In this document: one piece after another, positions 1 to 5,736 of the stretch
Numbering within the stretch: the stretch's first letter is position 1
Layout of the letters: every line of letters starts with the position of its first letter
Source: Alphaproteobacteria bacterium
Lineage (GTDB): Bacteria; Pseudomonadota; Alphaproteobacteria; Micavibrionales; UBA2020
Reading direction: 5' to 3'
NCBI GenBank assembly: GCA_029266795.1
Contig: JAQSWE010000180.1
Span: 1 to 8,160 of the forward strand
DNA: 8,160 nt
Made by a program: the position numbers and the translations under genes
Notes under the pieces: generated by a model
The model's database searches: none
Told to the model about the DNA's origin: nothing
What the model saw: only the letters and a program-made list of their open reading frames with translations

Positions 1-29
1 TCATTTAATGGCTTTTCGGGGACGAAGAA

Positions 30-1466
30 TTGAAAAACTTTTTCAACGCCGTTTCAAGAATGTTCCGGGGCGACCCGAACAAGGTACAGGACACCGGCTA
101 TACGCGCCTGCAAAAGGCCGTGGCCGAAAACGACCTGTCGTCAGTGGTTGCCCTCATTAAAATGGGCGCTGATGTGAACATGCGCGGCAACCTGATGTAT
201 CCGCCGCTGCACCTCGCCCTCGACAAAGACCGTCATTCCATCGCCGTTGCGCTGATCCAGGCGGGCGCCGATGTGAACCTGCCCGATGCGACCGGCAAGA
301 CGCCGCTGCACCGCGCGGTGATGCAATCTCAGGAAACCTTCGTCCGCACGCTGGTGAAACTGGGCGCGGATACCAATGCGAAAGACGATCAGGGCCGCAC
401 GCCGCTGCATGTCATCACGACATCGAACCCCGATATCGTCGACCTGCTCGTGCAAAATAACGCGCGCCTGAATGAAAAAGACATCAACGGCAACACGCCG
501 CTGCATACCTTCCTCGACAAGCCCGTGCTGGTCGAAAAGCTTTTGAAAAACGGCGCGGACCCGAATGCGAAAAACGATTTCGGCGTTTCCCCCTACATGA
601 TGATGCTGGAGGAAGAGCGCATTTCCCAGTACCCGAAAGTGCTGCAGCAAATGCTGGCTTTCAAGGCCGATATCGGCGCGGCGAACCAGCTGGGCGAAAC
701 GGTCCTGCATATGGCGGCGCGCCTCGAAATGGCGGATACCTTCAATTCCGTCCTCGGCGGCTGCGAGCTGAAGATCAAGGACGCGAACGGCAATAACGTG
801 CTGCACGCGCTCGCCCGCACGCAGAACGTGTCGATGATTTTGAAAGCGATTGATAAAGCGCCCGAGCTGCTGCACGACGAAAACATCCATGGCCGCACGC
901 CGCTTGCCGAACTGGTGCGCCGCGCCGACCGCCAACCCTATCGCATCGACGACAAATTTATCGCCGCCGCCCGCGTCATGATCAATGCCGGCGCGAACCC
1001 CTCGGTCACCGATGAACACGGCCGCTCGCTGCTGCATTACGCCGTGGCGCAGGACAAGCAGGGCTTTATCGAATATCTGGCGGCCAAGAAAATCAATTAC
1101 GACGTCATCGACAAGGACGGCAAGGCCGCGCTGCATATCGCCATCGAGCGCAAGAACCTGACCGTGCTCGACCGTTTGCTCGACCTCGGCGCGGATCCCG
1201 ACCTCACCGACAGCCGCGGCTGGACGGTGCTCGACCGACTCGCCGAAAAAGACGACCGCAACAGCCCCGTCGTGCAGCGCCTGATCGTGGCGGGCGCGCA
1301 GTATAAAAAGCAGCTGCCGCTCAACCCTGAACTGATGCGCAAGCGGAACAACAGCCTCGACAAACCCGGCCTTGAAAAGCCGCGTGTCCAGCCGGGCGGG
1401 TTGAACGACAACCGCGACGCCCCCAAATTCGGCAATTTCAAGCCGAAGCCGCCGGCGAATAACTAA
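30..1466 (+). CDS. Ankyrin-repeat protein, about 12 repeats
   Basis: This is a 478-residue protein made almost wholly of ankyrin repeats. Clear ones start near residues 55, 88, 121, 153, 185, 220, 253, 287, 330, 363 and 396, plus a first one at about 25-51. Hallmarks are TPLH or its variants opening each repeat and GADxN at the ends (GADVN, GADTN, GADPN). Such repeats form a protein-binding solenoid; the partner is unknown. The start is TTG at 30, preceded by GGGGA at 18-22. The next in-frame ATG, at 60, has no ribosome binding site, and a stop lies in frame at 6-8. Residues 1-13 could form a short amphipathic helix, but there is no signal peptide or membrane segment, so the protein is cytoplasmic or exported by a dedicated system. 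The last 50 residues are a Pro/Asn/Lys-rich tail. The module from about residue 394 to the LDK motif at 443-445 resembles the end of the next gene. The fold is certain, the role is not. Confidence 0.93.
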   Translation: MKNFFNAVSRMFRGDPNKVQDTGYTRLQKAVAENDLSSVVALIKMGADVNMRGNLMYPPLHLALDKDRHSIAVALIQAGADVNLPDATGKTPLHRAVMQSQETFVRTLVKLGADTNAKDDQGRTPLHVITTSNPDIVDLLVQNNARLNEKDINGNTPLHTFLDKPVLVEKLLKNGADPNAKNDFGVSPYMMMLEEERISQYPKVLQQMLAFKADIGAANQLGETVLHMAARLEMADTFNSVLGGCELKIKDANGNNVLHALARTQNVSMILKAIDKAPELLHDENIHGRTPLAELVRRADRQPYRIDDKFIAAARVMINAGANPSVTDEHGRSLLHYAVAQDKQGFIEYLAAKKINYDVIDKDGKAALHIAIERKNLTVLDRLLDLGADPDLTDSRGWTVLDRLAEKDDRNSPVVQRLIVAGAQYKKQLPLNPELMRKRNNSLDKPGLEKPRVQPGGLNDNRDAPKFGNFKPKPPANN

Positions 1467-1494
1467 TCGGCGTAGATTTTATTGCCATAAACGG

Positions 1495-1522
1495 TTGACT
1501 CGTCCCCCTGAGCCGCTAAACT
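1495..1522 (+). promoter_or_regulatory. sigma70-type promoter for the second ankyrin gene
   Basis: The -35 is TTGACT (1495-1500) and the -10 is TAAACT (1517-1522), with a 16-base spacer. The predicted start of transcription is near 1529, about 29 bases before the ATG. A GACTC (GANTC-type) site at 1497-1501 overlaps the -35 box. This suggests the second ankyrin gene can be transcribed on its own. No hairpin terminator is visible between the two genes, so read-through is also possible. Confidence 0.5.
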
Positions 1523-1557
1523 GCCATCCGTTGTCATATTCATGATGGAGCGGAGCC

Positions 1558-2466
1558 ATGGGCTACGGTTATATGCGCGAACTGGCCTTGCAGGATGCGA
1601 GCGTCGCAACCGCGCTGAAGGATCTCGCCAACCGCATCATTCCCGCCGGACGCTTCGATGATTTCCGCGAAGCGGTCGATGCCGGCGCGATCGATCCGCT
1701 GGATGTGCCTGAAAAATTCCCGATGATGTCGGCGGTATCGCAAGTGCTGGCGCTGCCCGAAGCGAAAGACCAGATCAAATGGTTGAAGGAATTGTTCGAC
1801 GGGGAACGTGAAAAATTCCGCGCCGCCGTCGCGCCGAATTTCGGCTGGCAGTGGGGATCGCCCAACACCAATATCGCGGCCTATGACGATTATCGCGGCT
1901 ACGAGATTGAACGCACACCGCTGTTCTCGCTCCTCGCGCAGCGCGCCGATGTGACGCTGGCTGATTTCTTCGCGCTCGATCCCCAAGCGCTAGCGCAGAA
2001 TGTCGTGAACCGCGACGCATCGCAAGCCCCGCAACCGCTGCTGCACCATATCGCCTTCAACCGCGAACTGACCGTGAAGGCGCTGGACGATATCGAGGCC
2101 GCGACGGGCAACGCCGATTTCCTGCTCATCAAAAATGCGCGCGGCGAAACGCTCTTCCACCGCATCGCGTCCTATAACGGCAACCACGAAGACGAAACGA
2201 AGATCGATATCCTCAGCTGGATGTCACAGCGCAAACCGAATTTGGTGAACGAACCCGACCGCTTTGGCTGGACGCCGCTCGACCGCTTGCTCTCGCACAG
2301 CCGCGGCAAGCTCGACACCACGCTCGGGCGATTCCTGCTCGCCTCGAACGCGAAGCTCGCAAAACAGATCGCACCGGAATTCAACCTGAAGGCGCAGCTG
2401 CAGGAGAACGAAGGGCTGGGACTCGACAAGCAGCCGGCACGCAAACTAGCCACGCCGACACCGTAA
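1558..2466 (+). CDS. Degenerate ankyrin-repeat protein
   Basis: This 302-residue protein probably has a divergent ankyrin-type fold. The recognisable repeats are at the C-terminal end: one around 193-230 (ARGETLFHRIAS) and one around 234-262 (GWTPLDRL). A possible degenerate repeat lies at about 32-60 (FDDFREAVDAGA). Residues 60-190 are helical-looking but I cannot assign them to a family. From DRFGWTPLDRLL to the LDK motif at 289-291 it parallels the C-terminus of the upstream ankyrin protein, so the two genes are probably diverged duplicates. The ATG start is well supported by GGAG at 1547-1550 and again at 1552-1555. There is no signal peptide or membrane helix. It lies 91 bases after its neighbour and has its own promoter candidate. 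The partner is unknown. Confidence 0.88.
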   Translation: MGYGYMRELALQDASVATALKDLANRIIPAGRFDDFREAVDAGAIDPLDVPEKFPMMSAVSQVLALPEAKDQIKWLKELFDGEREKFRAAVAPNFGWQWGSPNTNIAAYDDYRGYEIERTPLFSLLAQRADVTLADFFALDPQALAQNVVNRDASQAPQPLLHHIAFNRELTVKALDDIEAATGNADFLLIKNARGETLFHRIASYNGNHEDETKIDILSWMSQRKPNLVNEPDRFGWTPLDRLLSHSRGKLDTTLGRFLLASNAKLAKQIAPEFNLKAQLQENEGLGLDKQPARKLATPTP

Positions 2467-2469
2467 AAT

Positions 2470-2498
2470 TTGACGCGCCGCAATAAAACTTATATACA
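2470..2498 (+). promoter_or_regulatory. Candidate upstream promoter for the 129-aa gene
   Basis: TTGACG (2470-2475) and TATACA (2493-2498) are separated by 17 bases, just after the stop of the ankyrin gene. It would give a leader of roughly 130 bases. It is weaker evidence than the second promoter at 2560, because AT-rich gaps easily produce such matches. Confidence 0.35.
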
Positions 2499-2559
2499 CG
2501 TAAGATGCTGAAAAGATTATATTATAGAGCGTAAAGATGGTGATATCGCGCCCGCTTTC

Positions 2560-2588
2560 TTGACATAATGAACATTCGCTGCGATATT
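2560..2588 (+). promoter_or_regulatory. sigma70-type promoter for the 129-aa gene
   Basis: A perfect -35 TTGACA (2560-2565) is followed after 17 bases by GATATT (2583-2588), which matches four of six -10 positions. Transcription would begin near 2595, about 44 bases before the ATG at 2639. The rest of the gap (2467-2638) is AT-rich and holds nothing else I can identify. Confidence 0.5.
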
Positions 2589-2638
2589 AACCGAATTCGG
2601 AAACCTGATAAAACAGCTCCTGAAACGGCGGTGATGAA

Positions 2639-3028
2639 ATGCTCCAGCGTGTAATGGCCAAGGCGGAAAAACCGCAGTCGTCCCAGAAAAATTTCCATCT
2701 TAATGTCATCCTCTCGCTGCTGACCGGCATGACGCTGTCGCGCGAAGGCGAAGCGGGGCCGCAACGGCTCGTGGCTTTCCTGCTCGACGAGCAGGCCGAT
2801 GCCTGCGTCACGATGGAAAATGCGGAAACGGTGCGCCAAGGCATCCTCGAGCAGCTGCCCTTCCTGAATGACATCAACTTCGACAGCCTGCATGAAATCA
2901 TGCGCGTCGATCCGTCGCCGACAAATCCCTATATCAACGTCTGGCGCGAAATGCAGGCGCTGCAATACGGCGAGGAACATGCGCTGGTGCCGCTCTCGCG
3001 CTGGCAGAAAAAATCCGACGCCGCTTAA
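2639..3028 (+). CDS. Hypothetical 129-residue protein
   Basis: I do not recognise this protein with confidence. It begins with a short Lys/Gln-rich stretch, then a conserved-looking block at residues 19-33 (FHLNVILSLLTGMTL). This is followed by a helical region and a Pro/Trp-containing C-terminal part (NPYINVWREM at 97-106, LVPLSRW at 117-123). The layout, an LSxxTGxxL block near the N-terminus followed by a helix and a QLPFL element, loosely recalls small proteins of unknown function found in phages and proteobacteria. That likeness is from memory and weak. It is soluble, with no signal peptide. The ATG at 2639 has GGCGG at 2627-2631 as a weak ribosome binding site, and a stop at 2621-2623 blocks any longer form. 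A second ATG at 2654 is possible. It is a single-gene transcription unit, with promoters upstream and a terminator downstream. Confidence 0.8.
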   Translation: MLQRVMAKAEKPQSSQKNFHLNVILSLLTGMTLSREGEAGPQRLVAFLLDEQADACVTMENAETVRQGILEQLPFLNDINFDSLHEIMRVDPSPTNPYINVWREMQALQYGEEHALVPLSRWQKKSDAA

Positions 3029-3048
3029 GCGCGGGCAAATTCGCCAAT

Positions 3049-3079
3049 AAAAAAACCGCCGGGTTACGGCGGTTTTTTT
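3049..3079. terminator. Bidirectional rho-independent terminator
   Basis: A perfect 13-base inverted repeat: seven A then CCGCCG (3049-3061), loop GGTTA (3062-3066), CGGCGG then seven T (3067-3079). It has a GC-rich stem core and a T tract on both strands. It lies 20 bases after the 129-residue gene and 19 bases after the end of the convergent ankyrin gene, so it can terminate both transcripts. Confidence 0.93.
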
Positions 3080-3098
3080 GTATCTGTTTTAGAATTCT

Positions 3099-4052
3099 TT
3101 AGATGCTCGGGCCCAGACGCTTCAGGAAGTTCTGCACCGCGCCTTGCGTGGTGAGCGGCGAGGGCTGCAGATCCGGCTTGGCCGACAGCGACATCGCTTC
3201 GGGCTCTTTCGGGCCGAAGAAGCGCGACGAGATGCCGGTGATGTATTTCGTGAATTTGCTGGTGAAGGTCGTGGGCTCCGCATCTGCCGACACGGCAGCT
3301 GCGGGCTTTTCCATTTCAGCCATCGGCAGCGCGATGATTTCTTTCTCGTCGCCGCCGAACCAGCCGCGGATCGTCGCGCTGAGGCTGTTCGACTTGCTGC
3401 CGTGTTCCAGTTCCTGATGCTCGGCTTCTTCCTTGACGGCCACTTCGTCGCGCTGTGCCTGCTTGATGGTTTCGGACAAGCCGTGTGCGCCCATGGAACG
3501 CGCCATTTCGTCGCCGTTCACGCCGTCCATCGCCAGCAGCGTGTTGGTCGACAGTTTTGCGATCAGCATGCGCGCCAGCTCCACGTTGCCGTTGGTCTGG
3601 AACAGCATGGCGGCGGTCACGCCCGCATCGGTCATGGCGCCCAGATCGACGCCTTTATACGTCATCAATTCGCGTGCGATATCGTCTTTACGATCCTGCG
3701 CCGCCGCGATCAGCAGCGTCACGCCGTTGGCGCGCTTCACGCCGGTGTTCTTTTTGCCGTTTTGCGTCAGGCCCTGCACCATGTTCAGGTCGCCGCGCTT
3801 TACAGCTGCGAACAACTCGTCGGTCATCTCGTCCTGCGTAATTTCTTTTTCTTTGGAATAATCGATGCCGCCGCTCGCGTTTGCGATTTCGGTCTCGGGC
3901 TTCGGCGCCGTGTCTTTTGCAATATCGGGCGCAGTGAATGTCGCGGTTTCGGCTGTCATATCTTTTCCCATCCTGTCATTGAACATCTGTGCAAAAAGGC
4001 CTGCGGTTGCGGCGGTGGAGGTGGCGGCAAAGGCGGTCTGCAACTGGGTCAA
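3099..4052 (-). CDS. Ankyrin-repeat protein with low-complexity flanks
   Basis: A 317-residue protein. Residues 1-70 are Ala/Thr-rich and probably disordered. Residues 76-205 contain three to four ankyrin-type repeats (DELFAAVKRGDLNMVQ at 78-93, ANGVTLLIAAAQDRKDDIAR at 108-127, TDAGVTAAM at 141-149, NVELARMLI at 156-164). Residues 206-317 are charged, then Pro/Ala-rich, with short amphipathic stretches (SATIRGWFGG, SKFTKYITGISSRFFG). The start is TTG at 4052: GAGAGG (complement of 4058-4063) sits five bases upstream, whereas the first in-frame ATG, at 3986, has no binding site. A consensus-like promoter at 4077-4105 feeds it. There is no signal peptide. The long unstructured flanks around a small ankyrin core are compatible with an effector or a scaffold; which one cannot be told from sequence. 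It is not an obvious copy of the two rightward ankyrin genes. Confidence 0.88.
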   Translation of the reverse strand: MTQLQTAFAATSTAATAGLFAQMFNDRMGKDMTAETATFTAPDIAKDTAPKPETEIANASGGIDYSKEKEITQDEMTDELFAAVKRGDLNMVQGLTQNGKKNTGVKRANGVTLLIAAAQDRKDDIARELMTYKGVDLGAMTDAGVTAAMLFQTNGNVELARMLIAKLSTNTLLAMDGVNGDEMARSMGAHGLSETIKQAQRDEVAVKEEAEHQELEHGSKSNSLSATIRGWFGGDEKEIIALPMAEMEKPAAAVSADAEPTTFTSKFTKYITGISSRFFGPKEPEAMSLSAKPDLQPSPLTTQGAVQNFLKRLGPSI

Positions 4053-4076
4053 CGTAACCTCTCTTTTGTTAATCTC

Positions 4077-4105
4077 ATAGTACCCCAGACCCCTGCCTTT
4101 GTCAA
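4077..4105 (-). promoter_or_regulatory. sigma70-type promoter for the leftward ankyrin gene
   Basis: On the minus strand, a perfect TTGACA (complement of 4100-4105) is followed after 17 bases by TACTAT (complement of 4077-4082). The predicted transcript starts near 4070, giving a short leader of about 17 bases that contains the GAGAGG ribosome binding site. Confidence 0.6.
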
Positions 4106-4109
4106 AAAT

Positions 4110-4130
4110 ATATGCTTTTTTTGAGCATAT
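4110..4130. repeat. Inverted repeat upstream of the leftward promoter
   Basis: ATATGCT (4110-4116) and AGCATAT (4124-4130) form a perfect 7-base inverted repeat around a T-rich 7-base centre, ending five bases upstream of the minus-strand -35 box. Its centre is about 50 bases before the predicted leftward transcription start, a usual place for an activator site. A second small palindrome, GTTAT-N6-ATAAC, follows at 4135-4150. No regulator is identified. Confidence 0.4.
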
Positions 4131-4156
4131 CTAAGTTATTGACGCATAACGACTTC

Positions 4157-4171
4157 TTAATGCTTTGTTAA
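4157..4171. promoter_or_regulatory. CtrA-type binding box (TTAA-N7-TTAA)
   Basis: TTAA (4157-4160), seven bases, then TTAA (4168-4171) exactly fits the core of the alphaproteobacterial CtrA recognition motif. It sits between the divergent promoters of the leftward ankyrin gene and the HAD gene. Its centre is about 62 bases upstream of the predicted HAD transcription start. This is the only perfect full box I found in the non-coding parts of the window. Binding is inferred from motif and position only. Confidence 0.45.
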
Positions 4172-4191
4172 TCTTTTGGCGCGTCAGACTT

Positions 4192-4220
4192 TTGACGTAA
4201 TTAAAACCTTATGTGACAAT
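4192..4220 (+). promoter_or_regulatory. Promoter of the HAD gene, probably leaderless
   Basis: TTGACG (4192-4197), 17 bases, then GACAAT (4215-4220). The -10 ends five bases before the ATG at 4226, so the transcript would start at or beside the initiation codon. No Shine-Dalgarno-like sequence precedes the ATG, which fits a leaderless mRNA. Confidence 0.45.
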
Positions 4221-4225
4221 GCCTT

Positions 4226-4990
4226 ATGATCAAGGCTGTGCTGCTCGATATGGACAACACCCTCATCGCCACGCAAGACCTCTTCGAGGAAGCGCATGGC
4301 AGGCTCACCGAATTCATCTCCGCCCGCGCCAAAATTCCGGCTGAAGAATCCCTCGCAACCGTCAGGCGATTCGAGGTCGAGCTGTTCGCCCATTTCGGCT
4401 ACGGCACCGGCATGCTGCCGCGGGCGTTTGAAAATACGCTGCTGAAATATGCGCCGCACTCATCTGACTCCGATATCGCGGCGGTGCGCCAGATGGCATC
4501 CGATGTCTATACGCGCGCGGCGCGCGTGATACCGGGTGTGCCGCAGGCGATTGAAAACATGGCGCAGCATTTTGATTTGTACATCCTGACGGCGGGCGAA
4601 CCATCGGCGCAGCAACGGCGTATCGACGCGTTGCCGTTCAGGCATCATTTCAAGGGCGCGTTTCCCGTGCCGGAAAAGACGCCGGAAACATATTCTGTGC
4701 TGTTGAAAAAACTGGGGCTGCAGCCGCATGAAGTCGTGATGATCGGCGATAGCCTGAAATCTGATATCATCCCGTCTGTCGCCGCCGGATTAGCCGCGAT
4801 CCATATCCCCCATGCCAACTGGGTGGGCCGCGAAATGGCGGGGCTCAAAATGCCGGAAAGCACGCTGGCATCGGTGTTTAATCATATGAGCGGCGCGGCC
4901 GCGCACCTTATTGGGGGCGCGGTGCGGAAAAATTCAGCTGCGCTGCAGCCGGTACAAAAACCAGCATTCCCGCCGGCACGAGCGGCATGA
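4226..4990 (+). CDS. HAD-superfamily hydrolase (phosphatase-like)
   Basis: A 254-residue haloacid dehalogenase-fold enzyme, expected to remove phosphate from a small cytoplasmic metabolite through an aspartyl-phosphate intermediate with magnesium. All four motifs are present. Motif I is DMDNT (nucleophile D8, acid/base D10). Motif II is T122 in LYILTAGE. Motif III is K151 in PEKTP. Motif IV is GDSLKSD (D175, D180). A helical cap of the C1 type fills roughly residues 15-95. The substrate cannot be told from sequence. The start must be 4226, since the next Met lies inside motif I. The core ends near residue 205. The final 45 residues are an Ala/Pro-rich tail, whose last part lies antisense to the neighbouring gene through an 83-base tail-to-tail overlap. 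The gene appears monocistronic, with its own promoter. Confidence 0.93.
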   Translation: MIKAVLLDMDNTLIATQDLFEEAHGRLTEFISARAKIPAEESLATVRRFEVELFAHFGYGTGMLPRAFENTLLKYAPHSSDSDIAAVRQMASDVYTRAARVIPGVPQAIENMAQHFDLYILTAGEPSAQQRRIDALPFRHHFKGAFPVPEKTPETYSVLLKKLGLQPHEVVMIGDSLKSDIIPSVAAGLAAIHIPHANWVGREMAGLKMPESTLASVFNHMSGAAAHLIGGAVRKNSAALQPVQKPAFPPARAA

Positions 4991-5429
4991 CCTCAATTTT
5001 CGGTTCGTCCTTCACGCGCAGGAATTTCGTCGTGATCGCGGCGGCCGCGCGTTCCGTCGGGCGGCGCGATGCGTGGCGGAAGCGGGACGGCGTGCGCGGC
5101 TCGACCCGGATTTCCTTGTTCTGCTGTTTCGTGTTGTCTTGCGGCGCGGGCGAGGCTTCCTGTTTGAAGCGCGTTTTCAGGTAGGGCGATGAAAAGCCTT
5201 CCAGCGCCAGCATCATGCGGCGCACGCGCTCGTCAGTCAGCGCTTCCGTGGCGGGCAGGGCGCTGGTCAGCGCGGCGATCGACACCATCACCTGCGCCAG
5301 TTCCGCATTGAACTGGTCTTCGTCGCAGGTCATTTCGAGGGCTTCGCGTTGTGCGAAGCAATGGGCGGCTGCTTTGGGCTTCAGGCCTTCAAAGCGGTTC
5401 TTGAGCGTATCGCGATCGAGTAACATCAT
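4908..5429 (-). CDS. Hypothetical 173-residue protein
   Basis: I do not recognise this protein. Residues 1-95 look like a helical, charged domain (for example DERVRRMMLALEGF). Then comes a Gln/Lys/Arg-rich, probably disordered linker. The end is hydrophobic and Pro-rich (PLVPAGMLVFVPAAAQL), too short and broken to call a membrane helix. The chosen start is ATG at 5429: AAAGGGGA (complement of 5438-5445) lies eight bases upstream. The open frame can be extended to a TTG at 5456, giving 182 residues, but that codon has no binding site. The 3' end overlaps the HAD gene by 83 bases on the other strand, and no terminator is visible between the two. It reads divergently from the metallopeptidase genes. 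Good codon bias on this strand and the strong ribosome binding site make it a real gene. Confidence 0.78.
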   Translation of the reverse strand: MMLLDRDTLKNRFEGLKPKAAAHCFAQREALEMTCDEDQFNAELAQVMVSIAALTSALPATEALTDERVRRMMLALEGFSSPYLKTRFKQEASPAPQDNTKQQNKEIRVEPRTPSRFRHASRRPTERAAAAITTKFLRVKDEPKIEVMPLVPAGMLVFVPAAAQLNFSAPRPQ

Positions 5430-5733
5430 GGTGGTGATCCCCTTTCGTGGTAGCAACTCAACTTCCCTGACTTCAAGCTACCGTATAAGTATTAAGAATG
5501 TGGTACTGGAGGGTGGCGTGTTTTTACAAGTATTTGATATAATTGATTTTTATATTTGAACGCAGCGTTTAGATTCTTGCCATATTTACCGAAATATACT
5601 CAACCCGAGCATAGTTTTTGATCGCCCGCGAATCATCGGTTATGTAACTCCCTGACATTCAGGCACTTTTCTTTAACGACTGTCCTGTTAGGATATTTGT
5701 ATCGAAAATTGGAGACCCTGACAAAGGATTCCC
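5430..5733. other. AT-rich divergent intergenic region with GANTC sites
   Basis: No gene is seen in these 304 bases between the leftward hypothetical gene and the metallopeptidase pair. They contain a perfect 16-base palindrome (ATATTT-ACCG-AAATAT, 5582-5597), a weak rightward promoter candidate at 5618-5646, and GANTC sites at 5572-5576, 5630-5634 and 5727-5731, with a fourth just inside the coding region at 5744-5748. Palindromic GANTC is the target of the alphaproteobacterial CcrM methylase, so methylation-sensitive control is possible but unproven. I found no convincing leftward promoter, although one is expected here. Confidence 0.5.
5618..5646 (+). promoter_or_regulatory. Weak candidate promoter for the metallopeptidase operon
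   Basis: TTGATC (5618-5623), 17 bases, then TATGTA (5641-5646), which matches only three of six -10 positions. A GAATC methylation-type site (5630-5634) lies in the spacer. The predicted transcript would have a leader of about 80 bases. Other AT-rich positions in the gap could serve equally well. Confidence 0.25.
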
Positions 5734-5736
5734 CTG
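5723..5736 (+). promoter_or_regulatory. Ribosome binding site placing a CTG start codon
   Basis: AAAGGA (5723-5728), five bases, then CTG (5734-5736). The same layout precedes the TTG start of the second copy (AAAGGT, a pyrimidine-rich spacer ending in TTCCC, then TTG at 6816), so the two start regions align directly. No ATG, GTG or TTG occurs in this frame between the stop at 5719-5721 and 5905. Confidence 0.6.

Noticed and set aside
141..1136. A 331-codon open frame on the minus strand
   Set aside because: It lies fully antisense to the ankyrin gene. Its His/Arg/Val-rich composition is typical of a reverse-strand shadow in GC-rich DNA, and it has no ribosome binding site or recognisable domain.
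1540..1986. A 148-codon minus-strand open frame over the second ankyrin gene
   Set aside because: It is a shadow frame: the plus strand has a clear ribosome binding site, promoter and ankyrin-type repeats.
3144..4124. A 326-codon open frame on the plus strand
   Set aside because: It is antisense to the leftward ankyrin gene, has an Arg/His-rich low-meaning composition, and runs through the regulated promoter of that gene.
5728..5730. ATT as an alternative start for metallopeptidase copy 1
   Set aside because: It overlaps the ribosome binding site AAAGGA, so spacing is impossible; CTG at 5734 fits both spacing and the alignment with copy 2.
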